A DNA stretch of 64,000 nucleotides. It comes from Gnetum montanum (Eukaryota > Streptophyta > Gnetopsida > Gnetales > Gnetaceae). Made by a program: the position numbers and the translations under genes. The stretch spans positions 62,001-126,000 of the forward strand of contig MNCI01002227.1 of the NCBI GenBank assembly GCA_015680685.1. Direction: 5' to 3'. Of the stretch, positions 24,393-35,717 are shown piece by piece (within the stretch, counting starts at the first letter, position 1; every line of letters begins with the position of its first letter). A model generated the notes under the pieces. The model had not been told where the DNA came from. It made no database searches and was given only the letters and a program-made list of their open reading frames with translations.

Positions 24393-26588
24393 TTGGTAGT
24401 GAGGTTGAGGAGTGACGTGACCAGCAGAGTCACATGGGGAGATTGGCTACTGCACGTAATATCCATACAAGTCAAGTTGCCGGTAAGGATATTGTTGCCT
24501 TAGTGGTAGCATTCCCCATGATTATGGGTGCTACCATTGATAATATTGCTCAATCAGTTGTATTGGAGTTCCACTGGGATAATATGTTAAGGGTTGGTGG
24601 AACTACCTTGGGTTACCTTGGGGGTAAGGTAACCTTCGGGGTGCTTGTCGTTTGTTCAATCGTGGGTTGAGTGCATATAGCCCAGACTCTTGCAAATGTG
24701 AGATTACAACGCAGCATCTCTTAGGATGGTCATATTGACATATTTCACATCCACTATCATTGTCTGTTTCTAACTCCACAACCTCTTTAATAATGGCAAC
24801 TTTACCCTTACCCTTGCTACGTGCATGTTTAGCTTCTCTCTTTTTTCTTTTTTTGCAATCACTACCTTGCTCTCTAGAATCCTCCACTATTTTAAGAATA
24901 GATTGAAATCTATTATCTAGGGAATCCCACATTTGGTCTACCTTTGTCGATACTTCTGATGTCAACTTTTGGATAGGCAAAGTTTTCCCATTCACCATCT
25001 CTTCAAGTGGTGATTCTTCTTCATCCTCACAAAATCTTACTCCCCTCTTCTAGAGGGAAGGATCTCAATTATACTCTTCTACACTTTCTTTCTTCCATAG
25101 CTCACCTTCTTCCTTAGCAACTTGCTCCAATATTCTTTGAATTTGATGGGACCTAAGCTCAGATAGTCTTCCTTAGGCATAAGTCCCAAGGGTTCTTCTC
25201 GTTTCATGCCTAAGCCCATCCATGAGATGGTGCAATTGATCCCTTTGCAAATAAACATGGCTAGGACAATGGTGTAACAGTGCATAATATCGGCCCATGG
25301 CAACATCCAAGGGTTCATGTCCTCCTTGTTTCTAGCCTTGGATTTTCTTTCGCAAGTTAGACACTCGGGAGTACATTTGGTACTTGTCATTAAATAGTTC
25401 TAACATAGTACTCCACCTACGAATGGATTTTGGTTCTAAATATCGGTACCAGCTTTCTACTTCTTTAACTAGTGTGCATGGAAGCAACTTAAGTTTTTGT
25501 CATTCATTCTCTATATTTTGTAAGGCACACGCATCATTGAATGCTTGTAAGTGATTTTGAGGATCAGCGTTGTATCCCCCTTCAAATCGTGAGATATTGT
25601 TCATATCTAATCTCTTGATCCTACTATCTTTCTGGTGCCTTATTGGAATTTTAATAGCCTCAGTTATGTACAACATACTTCGAGTAGTGAGTAGGGGTTC
25701 ATCGTGATCGTCTTATCCATGGCATCTATGATGCCTACATTGTTCCCTACTCTCCCTTCTTCTATGTCGTGACTCTCTAGAGTGCCCTTGTCCCCTTTTC
25801 TGGTTATTTTGTCTATGACTTCCACTTTTCCTACCTTTATCCCCATGGTCTTTTTCTTTATAATCATGTTTGGATATTAAAGGAGAGGATGAAGGAGATG
25901 ATGAAGGTGAAGAAGAAGGAGAACCGTCACCATGACAGTGTCTGCTACCTTCTCTTCTACGGTCTTAGCCCTGATCACTATTGCGATCAGAATGTCCACC
26001 TTTATCATGAGTTCATGTTCCTTTTTCAAACCCTTTGTACCCATGGGTATTAGAACTTGGGTTATGAATAGTGGAATGAAGGTTCTGATACACAACCCCT
26101 TGGCCAAAGTCAAGGGAAGGAACATTGTTGTGTGGGCGACTACCTGAGGTAGGTTCACCACCCTCATTTTCGCTTAAGATATGCGAGGCATCCTAGGACA
26201 CCTTACCCTTCAAAGACTTATGATGTCTCTCCTGTTGCAAGTCCCTTTGATGTTACGCCTCTATGGGGCAGTATTTTTTCAAGTCATGGTCTTGCACAAC
26301 ATATTCTGCGTGTAAGTGCGACATGCCAATTCATGTGAGAGCACGAAGAAGCATGCTTAGGACTGAACGATTGGGAGGTAACACTATGTTATCTTCTAAG
26401 TCTTGCCAACATAGTTGTTCATCTTGATGGAGGATAAAAGTGAAGTCTAGTATATACTCATCAAGATGAATATATACCACTTGAACTTGTTGAGAGACTG
26501 GTGGATCAACGTCATGTGTATTATGCTGCCGACTATTTCTTGTTTCAGACCTAGGCAATGAGGTGCTTTCGTATGAAGAAGGAGACAT
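24393..26588 (-). pseudogene. gag of element F
   Basis: ATG at 26588. N-terminal domain with VVYIHLDEYILDFTFILHQ and DEQLCWQDLEDNIVLPPN; a Ser-rich and Arg/His/Asp-rich middle (SPSSSPSSSPSSSP near 25900); capsid region RLDMNNISRFEGGYNADPQN, LQAFNDACALQNIENEWQ, SWYRYLEPKSIRRW, LELFNDKYQMYSRVSNL (25620-25330); a Lys-rich segment; then the zinc-knuckle-like CEICQYDHPKRC (about 24750), and SHLQESGLYALNPRL and LPYPQGN at the start of a Pro/Gln/Tyr-rich tail. The frame is constant throughout; breaks are stops only. Forms the particle shell in active relatives. Confidence 0.88.
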
Positions 26589-26705
26589 ACTTGTCTATTC
26601 AGTTTGTAATGTATTCTTATTTATTATTTTCTCAACCAACCGTAAGGGTTCATTCCAACAATGTGAATGATTTTCTATGTTCTAGTTAGTGCACAAACAA
26701 CTAAG

Positions 26706-26724
26706 TCTCTGGCAACAATGCCAA
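26706..26724 (-). promoter_or_regulatory. Primer-binding site of element F (tRNA-Asp type)
   Basis: Minus strand TTGGCATTGTTGCCAGAGA, adjacent to the LTR end. It matches the tRNA-Asp complement with four transitions. Confidence 0.88.
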
Positions 26725-27677
26725 TGATGAGCAGCAAGGTACCCATATGCTCAACCATACGAATACAAGCGTTTCATGCATGATCTAGTCAAATTCCAAG
26801 GACTAATTGCTTATGTGCCCTTGTGGAACAAGAATAGGTTGGTTGATCGTTGTCTTCCCAAGCTTACCTGTATGTCAGATTGTATGGTTAAGTAAGCTTA
26901 AGGCATATGATTTTTATAGCTTTTATGTTTTTATGTCCTGCACTAGTAGGGAAGGAGAGAGGTAACTAAGTGACTAATTTAACTACTCATTAACTAAGTT
27001 CTAACTAATCCTAACACCAGCATTCATTCCCACTTGCCGTACACATCTTGAACCAATGCAACATTGCTGGGATTACCAAATGCTAATAGTTACTAGGTTA
27101 CCAAGCATTACACACATGCTCAAAGTAGTCATGCTTGTGTAATTTAACGATTTTCTTAATTGATCAAAATGAATTGCTATGCTAATAACATAAATGTAAA
27201 GTGCATAAAATAAAATCAATGCATAAGAAAATAAAATAAAAGAAATGCATAAGAAAACAAATCTCAAGTGCTGTAAGGATGAATCGAAGAGCTCGTCTTT
27301 ATTGCTGTACACAAGGTGTGCTCAAGTACACAATGCTCAAATAAAGATCCGTTCACACTTAGACCTCCTGCTACAGGCACTTGGAAAATACTCTTTTAAA
27401 CAGACTACAAGAGTTTAGCTACTTGATTGCTAAAAGACTTTTCTCCCAATTGTATGCTTGGGCACTATATTTATAGGCTTGGGAGCAACTACTCTAATAA
27501 TTAGAATAACTGCTAAAGTAACCGCTAGAGTAACCTATCTAATAATTAGAATAATTGCTAGGGTAACCACTCTAATAATTAGAATAACTACTAGAGTAAC
27601 CGCTAGAGTAACCAATCTAATAATTAGAATAACTGCTAAAGTAACCACTCTAATAATTAGACTAACTACTCTCATCA
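26725..27677 (-). repeat. 5' LTR of element F
   Basis: 953 bp, plus-strand TGATGA at 26725 and TCATCA at 27672-27677. Contains a co-varied hairpin with arms CATT/AATG at 27062-27082. Partner of 17726-18676. Confidence 0.93.
27490..27670 (-). repeat. Palindromic minisatellite in U3 of the 5' LTR of F
   Basis: Five CTAATAATTAG-centred units separated by GCTAGAGTAACC-like spacers, as in the other LTR, with several independent substitutions. Confidence 0.88.
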
Positions 27678-29940
27678 AATTATCATCCCACCAAAGCACA
27701 ACATCTACGAGATTGATAGCTAGAACAATGCTATGAATTTTTGAAGGGGAAAGGACTTAACGATTCTCCATTCTTGTTTTACCAACAAGCTAGTGGGAAC
27801 CCTTCTCTAGGGGGTTTCCATTCAATGAAACTCCTCTCTTTAACTTTGATGATGGAGGTCAAAACCAAAACTTACAATCCACAATTCACAATCCTAGTTC
27901 TGGTAACAAGGGATCTAATAACAAGGAAGGATTTGGAGGGGCAAGTTAAGATAGTGATGCAAACAAAAAGCAAGATCAAGGTCATGGTCGCGATCGCCAA
28001 AGAGGTGGTAGCAAGCACCATGATGGTGTTGGCTCTCCTTCCTTTTCCCCTTTGTCTTCTTCTTCTTTTGGCTCTAACCATGACCACAGAAGGTGAGACC
28101 GTAATGGAGGTGACTAAAATGAATAAAATAACCGTTAAGACCAAAACGATCAAGGGGACCATCGAGAAAGACAACATCAAGGGCACAAATGTTCAAGAGA
28201 GGCACATCACCATGAATGAAGGGGTAGTTGAGGACATCGTATGCACCATGATCAAGGCCTCAATGAGCCTCTACTTGCTACTTGAAGTATGCCTAACATC
28301 ACAGAGGTAGTAAGAATTCCAACAAGGCATGTGAAAGATAGTCAAATCAAAAGGCTAAACATGAAAAAAATTTATCAATTTGAAGGGGGATATAACTCTA
28401 ATACATAGAACCATCTTCAAGCTTTTCAAGATGCATGTGCCTTGTAAAATATAGAAAATAAGTGGTAGAAACTTAAGTTATTCCCTAGGACACTCATTAA
28501 AGAAGCAAAGAACTGGTACTGGTCCTTAGAGCCGAAATCTATTAGATGATGGAGTACCATGCTGGAATTGTTCAATGATAAATATCAAACATACTCCAGA
28601 GTGTCCAATTTGAGAAGGAAAATCCAAGGATGGAAGCAAGGAACAAACAAACCCTTGGATGCCACCATCGATTGATACTATTCCTTGATGTAAAAATGTC
28701 CTAGCCATGGTTATTCTTAATTGGATCAACTTCGCCACATTGTAGATGGGCTTCGATTAGAAACATGGAGAACCCTTAGTGTTTATGCCCAAGGGCAACT
28801 GTTAGAACTAAGTGCCCATCAAATACAACAATTAATCAAGTAGGTAGCTAAAGAGGAGGGCAAACTAAGAAAAAGAGAAAGTGCAAAAAAGTACAATTGT
28901 GTTCCTTCCATCCACAAGAGGGAGGTTTAACTCTATGATAGTGAGGACAAGTTCATATTTGATGAGGGAATGAATAAAAAACGTTGCCACTTCAAAAATT
29001 TCAATCTAAACTTATAGCCAAGGTTGATCATTTATGGGACTCAAAGGATAGCAGATTTCAAGCTATCCTCAAAATTGCTGAGTCCAAAGACCAAGGTAGT
29101 GATCATGATCACAAGAGGTGCAAGGAAGCTAAACATGCCTATCACAAAGATAAGGGCAAGATTGCTGTGATAAAAGAAGTTGTGAATAGTGAATTAGATG
29201 ATGATCGTGGGTGTGACGTTTGTTAGTATGAACATCCTAAGGGATGTTATCCCATTGTGTCACACTTACAAGAGTCTAGGGTGTATGCCTTAAATCCATG
29301 ACTTACACAAAGACAAACATCTAGAAGGTTACCTTATCCTTAAGGTAATATCAGGCAATTCCACTAACAACAACTATATTATCCAAGTGGAGCTCCACCG
29401 CAACCATATAAGTAATATCAATAGTGGTAGCAACCATAATCATGGGCACTAACACCACCAAGGCAACAATACCCTTACCAGCAACCTGATCCATATGGTT
29501 ACTACGTTCAACAATCCATGTCTCCACGTGATCCTTTGAGTCATGTCTCTACTTTCCAACCTCACTACCATCCTTCTAATTATTATCGAACACATTCTCC
29601 ACCTGAAAGAAGGGATACCACTTCTTATCCTTATCCTCCTCCTATCCCTTCACATACTCCTCCAGTTGCACAACTACCATCGGCTCCACCTATGTAGGGT
29701 GAACTTCCAACTCAACTGCAACAACGCAATGCTACAAGGGATGTTAACCTACAACCAAATCATCAATTGGATGGGTCAATTACTTGATCAAAGAAAAGAC
29801 CTTTCTTTCAATCTTGTAGTCTACCTAAGCTCTCTCATACACCCACAGTTGACAACCCTACTCCTGCCTCTCCCTCCTTTATATCAAATTCCTTCGAGCC
29901 TCCTTCAAACTAAAATCTACCTAGGATCCATACTATAATG
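27678..29940 (+). pseudogene. gag of element E, main part
   Basis: Continues the gag cut at 17725. Readable parts: SPSFSPLSSSSFGSNHDH (28030-28085), the capsid-like RLNMKKIYQFEGGYNSNT, LQAFQDACAL, NWYWSLEPKSIR, LELFNDKYQTYSRVSNL, IQGWKQGTNKPLDA, DQLRHIVDGLRLETWRTL and SAHQIQQLI (28350-28840), and the knuckle-like CDVCQYEHPKGC (about 29210-29250). The Pro/Gln/Tyr-rich tail has QYPYQQPDPYGYY (29470-29510) and PYPPPIPSHTPPVAQLP (29630-29680). Frames change several times; non-functional. Confidence 0.82.
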
Positions 29941-32270
29941 CTCACTCACACCATATTTGATTAGATCCGTGCTAGAAACCTTCCCAAGAAATTAGCTGAT
30001 CCTGGAAGTCCTCTAATTTATTTACAAATGACTAGGAACGAACCATGCAAGGCTCTTCTTAATTCAAGTTCTAGTGTTAATTTAATTTCCCATGAGATGT
30101 ACACTGCTTGGAACCTACCACCTCTTAAGAAGAGTAACATAAGATTAGAATTACCAAACCAGTCCATCACTGTTCCATTAGGACTGGTAGAAGATGTTGT
30201 GACCACTATCTGTGGGTGATCTTATCTTGCCAATTTCCTACTAATCAAAGTGGAAAATTGCAAAGGGGATTTCCCAATCATCATGGAAAGGGCATGGCTG
30301 AGCATCATTGATGCAAGAATGGGCATCAAAATTCTTTCCCTAGAAATATCCAAAGAAAATGCATTGGAAAAGATCGAGAAGAAGAGAGTTCCATGCATCG
30401 CATACAGCGATGTAGGGTGCAATTGTGTGCAGAAACTTTGGGCTATAAAGTAAGTATCTCTCTTTGCATGCAACCAATGTGCACCATAAGCAAAAATTCA
30501 AAGGTCTTTGTATGTAGCAATCACAAAACAAAAGGGCACCTAGTGGCTGACTACTAATTCTGAAAGTAGCATACTTTGCATGGAACCTACTGAGAGCCTG
30601 ACATGTGCATATGTCATGAGCATAGATGAACTCAAGCAAGTTCATCACCAACTCTCTGATGATACAAATGATGATACTCACTAGGGAGAGTTGGAAATTC
30701 CTAAAAAGTTTAAATAAAAGCCCCTTGAACTAAAAAATTTACCAACTGAAATGGAATATGTGTTTCTAAAAAATGGTAAGCTGGTCATAATTAATGTCAA
30801 TCTTACTCCAGCATAAAAAAAAGATGATGTTGAAGATAATTGAAAAATGGTTAGTAGCTTTTGCTTAGTCATGTCCTAAATTCACAACGATTAATCCTAG
30901 GATATGCTAGCATTGCATCTACACTGACCTAGCCATGAAGCCAAAATGATAGCCACAAAGGAGATTGAACCCCAAACTGAAGCAAATCATCAAGGAGGAA
31001 ATCAAGCAACTCCTCAATTCGAGGTTCATTTATCCCATTGCGAATAGTGAGTGGGTTAGCCCACTTGTAATTGTGCCAAAGAAAGGTGGTAAGTAATGGG
31101 TCTACATCAATTTTCAGCTGCTGAATATGGTAACATTCAAGGATCATTTTTTATTGTCATTTGTTGACTAGGTGCTTGACACAATATATGAGCATTGCTA
31201 CTACAGCTTTCTAGATGGTTATTGTGGCTATAACCAAATTAAAATTACACTAGAAGACCAAGCAAAGACAACATTCATGAGTCCCTAGGGAACTTTTACA
31301 TATCGCAAGATGCCATTTGGTCTATGCAATGCCCCTCCCACATTCCAATGCCACGTTTTGAGCATTTTTCAATAGTAGATCGGTAGTGGTGTGGACGTCT
31401 TCATGGGTGACTTCTCCACTTATGGAGCTACATTTGAGTAAGCCTTAGACCACCTTAAGCAAGTCTTGAAATGATGTGTTGAAACCAACTTGTAGCTCAA
31501 TTGGCAAAAAAGCCACTTAATGGTTTAGGAAGGCATTATATTGGAGTATAGAATATCACAAGTAGGAATTTAGGTATACCTTAAAAAAATAAGGGTCATA
31601 TAAGAAATACCCATCAACTAGAAACTGTTAAAGATGTTTGATCATTCCTCGAACATACTAGCTACTACCAATGATTCATAAAGAATTTATTTAATATCAC
31701 AAAACCATTGGTGGAGCTAACCAAGAAAGATGCTCCCTTTATCTCAATCGCAAAATGTGAGAAAGCATTCTAGCAACTAAAAGAGAAGCTTGTAGAAACT
31801 CCAATCCTACAAGCACCTAACTGGCCCATACCATTTCATATCATGAAAAATGCATCAAATTATGCCTTGGGAATAGTGTTGGTGTAGTCAGATGACAAGA
31901 AACATCCATACTACATCCATTGTGCTAGTCGAAGCATTGTGGGTGCACAATTGAACTACACAACCACACAGAAACAATTGATGGTAGTGGTGTTTATTTT
32001 AGATAAGTTCATGCATTATGTGCTTGGATGGAAGGTGTTTGTGCACATGGACCATAGTGCCATCTGCTTCCTGATGAACAAGTCAACAGTGAGCCCTCAT
32101 GGCATACGATGGCTAGTGATCTTGCAAGAATTCAATCTTTCGATGGTAGATCGAAAGGGCATTGAGAATGTAGTCACTAATCACTTGTCTTAGTTGTGAT
32201 GGGATGACAAAGAGGAAGAAGATCTGTTATTTGATATGTTTCCTGACGAACTCCTCTTTGCTAGGGCTAT
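29941..32270 (+). pseudogene. Protease, reverse transcriptase and RNase H of element E
   Basis: Protease: LPKKLADPGSPLIYLQM, then ALLNSSSSVNLIS where F has ALLDLGFGVNLIS, so the catalytic Asp is lost (30045-30085). RT: PLVIVPKKGGK (31060), FLDGYCGYNQIKI, MPFGLCNAPPTFQ and VFMGDFSTYG (about 31400), where the first Asp of the F-M-D-D pair is Gly. RNase H: YTTTQKQLMVVVFILDKFMH, HMDHSAICFLMNK, IRWLVILQEFNLS, IENVVTNHLS, in an open stretch at 31939-32193. Stops and shifts are frequent between 31440 and 31700. Confidence 0.87.
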
Positions 32271-33560
32271 AACTGAATAATTACCCAATGAGCCAAAATG
32301 GTATGATGGCATTCTCACCTATCTTCTCACTAAGGAGATGACACAAGGGTTGGACCATTGGAAGAAACAGCAGTTTCTTCACCAAGTAAAACACTTCATG
32401 GAGATTAACGAATACCTCTACAAGGTGTGCGCTGATGGCTTGGTTCGTTGGTATGTCCCTGATGTTGATCAATTATGCACTCTCCAAGATGCTCATGAAG
32501 GTCCTTATGGAGGACACTATGCTAGGAGATGCATGACCATTAAAATCCTGATGGTAGGGTACTACTAGCCAACAATCTTCAAGGATGCTCACCATTATGT
32601 CCTCTCTTGTGAATGATGCCAACGAGATGGTGGAATGACTACTCAAATGGAGGAACCTCAACAATGGATTCAACTAGTGAAACCCTTCAACATCTAGGGC
32701 ATTGATTTCATGGGTCCCATCACACCCATGTCAAATGGAAAGGCATACGTCATAATCACTGTTGACTATTATACAAAATGAGTAGAAGCAGCAACCGTCA
32801 TCGACTGTACATCTTCTACTGCTACTAAGTTTGTACATCAAAATGTTGTAAACAGGTTTGGTGTGCCACGTGCATTAATTTTTGACAATGAAACTCACTT
32901 TATAGGCACTACTTTTTGGAAGCTCATGCAACGCTTCGGGGTTGAACATAAACTCACAACACCTTACAATCCCCAAGCTAATGGTAAAGCTGAGGTTACT
33001 AATAGGAAAATCACAAGAATACTAATAAGAACTGTTAGCAAGTATAGAAAGGACTGGAGCACAAAACTCAATAATGCCCTTTGAGCTTACTGCTTAACAT
33101 GGAAACTTCCTATAGGCTATTCTCCCTATGAGCTTGTGTATAGGAGATTACCAACACTTCCTATTCAATCCAAGCTCCATACACTTTCAACAGCTTGTAA
33201 CCTTGACATTGACTTAAGTCTAACTAAAAAAATAAAAGACTAATGAATCTCAACTTGCTAGAAAAAAATCGATTAGTAGCTTTATTATCTAACGAGTTGC
33301 ATAAAGCCTACAACAAAAAGTGTCATGACCCAAAAATCAAAAAAGTCAAATTTCAACTAGGAGATAAGGTTCTCTACTAGAACCCCACACACATACCGCA
33401 ACAAACTAAGTTCCAAACATTGTGGAAAGGGCCTTACATCATTTATGAGACTTTTCCTTCTAGGGCCATGATGATCTACAAGCCTAAGAGCCTAAATAAA
33501 AAATAGCTAGTCAACATTCAACAAATCAAACCTTTCCATAAGCATACACCAACTAACACA
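32271..33560 (+). pseudogene. Integrase of element E (catalytic triad present, stops)
   Basis: LQDAHEGPYGGHYARRC (H..H, 32490-32530), a C..C pair in VLSCE.CQRDGG with one stop between, GIDFMGPITPMSNGKAY (first Asp, 32700), IFDNETHFIGTTF (second Asp, about 32880), ANGKAEVTNRKI (Glu, about 32985), YSPYELVYRRLPTLPIQ (33120) and a C-terminal part to about 33540. Unlike F, all three acidic residues survive, but several stops inactivate it. Confidence 0.87.
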
Positions 33561-35717
33561 ATAAGTACCTCATTAGATAGACAACCCTACTCCATATTTC
33601 GAATCTCCTCATTTCAACTTAGTTATGGGGGAGATGGCCACCCATGTTAACCATACAAGCAACTACTCAATTTTTCAAAATTTTTTTTTACACATTTTTT
33701 TATTTTACAACTTTTTGTTTTACACATTCTTTATTCTACATCTTTTTTTTTCATGTTATTAATCTTTTCTAATTTTTGTTTTACACCATCATTAGTACTT
33801 TTGATATTTCTTGAATATTTTACACTTTCTTTTATATTTTCTTTTATTTGGTGTGTTTCTCTTACTTTTTGTTAATAAGTGCTAGGTACATTGGTAATGC
33901 GTTACTTGATGGTGGTATATACTATTTTTGTTATTTGATTGTTAGTGTCTGGTTTCTGGCTTTGAATTTTGTTATAGATAATTAGGACATGGTTTCTTTT
34001 TCATGCAATAGGTAATGAGTACACAACATCCACCAATCCATAAACTCTATGGTTTTCCTTATTCTACAAACGTGTTGTCCCTTTTTCATTAATAAAACTT
34101 TAATAAATTTGTGACTTTGGTAGTTTTTGGAATTGGAAATGATTCAAAGGTTTGAACAGGGTGTGACTTCAAGGGGATTCAGTATCCTTTGTGTCTTTCT
34201 ATTTTCTTGGGTGCATGTGTGTTTTCATGGATTTCTTATTATTCCATGTCGACCAATAAAGGAAGTTGAATAAGTCCCTGCATGGTGTGGTTCTCATCAG
34301 AAGGAAAAAAACATAAAAAATAGTGAGAATTCAAAGCACATCCCTTGGATAAAATAAATGCATTTGTCCTCACATGGTGTGGTTCTCATAAAAAAAACTG
34401 ATGAGAATTCAAAGCACACCCCTTAGATAAATTAAATGCATGTGTCTGTGCATGGTGTGGTTTCCATTTCAAAATAAAAATAAAAATAAATAATAGGAAT
34501 TCAAAGCATACCCCTTAGATAAAATAAATGGGCTACAAGCACTAGTTATGGGACTAATCCCTTCTAACTAAGGCCCTTTCTCACTTCATACTGCTCCTCT
34601 AATAAGGAATGATTATTATTCTCTGGGAGCACTCTTGTGTCTCAGGGGATGGGACTAGTCTTAAAATGATGATGCAAAGTCACTGAACATGGTTGGTTGT
34701 GGTCTGGACTAAGAATGAATCCTATCGAGTTATTTAACCACAAAATCCACAAGGGGCTTTATGTGAACTTAATTAGAAACTTCATTCCACACTCTTTCTC
34801 ATCCATATATGCTTTCCATGTCTCACCTCACTACTGGTTTCATGTTCTAGTTTGATGTCCTGGTTTGATGTGTCAAAATTCTTAGTTAGTTTCTTTGAGG
34901 TTTTTGTACTTAACCTTTTGTAACCATTAATCATCCACGAAGCCCACAAACTCTTTAGTTTGAAGTTATGCAAGGGCATAAAAGACCTATGCCTACTTTG
35001 GGGAGGACCCACTTGCATATCTTTTGGTTGGGTTAGTTAAGTTCTTTACCCTTAGACACTCTTACAATCAAATTCTTTTTGTTTACCCCATCAATTACAT
35101 CCAAATGTGCACATCTTCACAACATTTTTCAGTGAACTTTTCTTTTTATTGTTGTGAATTCTTACACCGTCTTCAAATATTGTCCTTGTGTTGAATTTTT
35201 TCAATTTTTATGAATTGCTTATCTATTTTACCCTATTTGTTAGCCTTCCTGCTAACACTACTAAAGGGATCAATCTACCATAATCACAACCTAGCTAAGT
35301 GTAACCACCAACAAGACAAGGCATTTAATAGTTATGTCTTACACATTACATACTAATTCATGATTCTATTGTGATTGCAGTGAGAAGCATGGATTAGAAG
35401 CAGGACTATCTTCACCAAGGATGATGCAGCAGTACCATATAATGAGGACTATTCATGATTGTTGGATCTCTTCTCTCTCATTCTTCAGCTACCAAAAGGT
35501 GTTGGATATTAATGTTATCTAGGGTGTTTACTTCTCTTACCATGAACACCCAATTTTGTAAAAATTGTAACTCTAGACACTTGGGCACTCAAAGTCTGTC
35601 TATTTCATCTGAGTCAATTTGTATGTCAATCAATAATCCCATGCCTATCCAATATATTTTTAAAAACTTGTTCCTCTTCTTCACTTAAGGACGAGTTTTC
35701 ATTCAGTCATGGGAGTA
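33561..35717 (+). other. Spacer and polypurine tract of element E
   Basis: Holds TTATGGGGGAGATGGCC (33620-33636) just after integrase, long T-rich stretches (33660-33850), a threefold repeat (34275-34530), the conserved TTTGGGGAGGACCCACTT (34998-35015), an acceptor-like TATTGTGATTGCAG ending at 35380, and AAGGACGAGTTTTCATTCAG followed by the tract CATGGGAGTA directly before the LTR. The third ORF seen in B and D is absent. Confidence 0.72.
34275..34530 (+). repeat. Threefold tandem repeat in the spacer of element E
   Basis: Units start with CATGGTGTGGTT at 34281, 34373 and 34451 and contain AATTCAAAGCA and CCCTT(A/G)GATAAA. Unit lengths are about 92 and 78 bp, varying in the A-rich part. Element F has a single unit (about 20070-19990, minus). 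Confidence 0.85.

Larger units (their letters stand above)
17726..27677 (-). mobile_element. Element F: the most intact Athila/Tat-like retrotransposon, nested in E
   Basis: A 9,952-bp element on the minus strand: 5' LTR 27677-26725, primer-binding site, gag, protease, RT, RNase H, integrase, spacer, polypurine tract, 3' LTR 18676-17726. Flanks GATTA (17721-17725) and AATTA (27678-27682) are the 5-bp target duplication with one change. The LTRs look well over 90% alike in the R/U5 part and lower near the outer end, by eye. It carries no third ORF. gag through RT stays in one reading frame from 26588 to about 22390, broken mainly by stops, with one single-base deletion near 22386 before RNase H. 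Confidence 0.92.

Noticed and set aside
27741-28310. A 189-codon plus-strand frame in E (MKGKGLNDSPFLFYQQASGNP)
   Set aside because: It is a shifted reading of the low-complexity gag region; the homologous parts of F and H use another frame with clear similarity.
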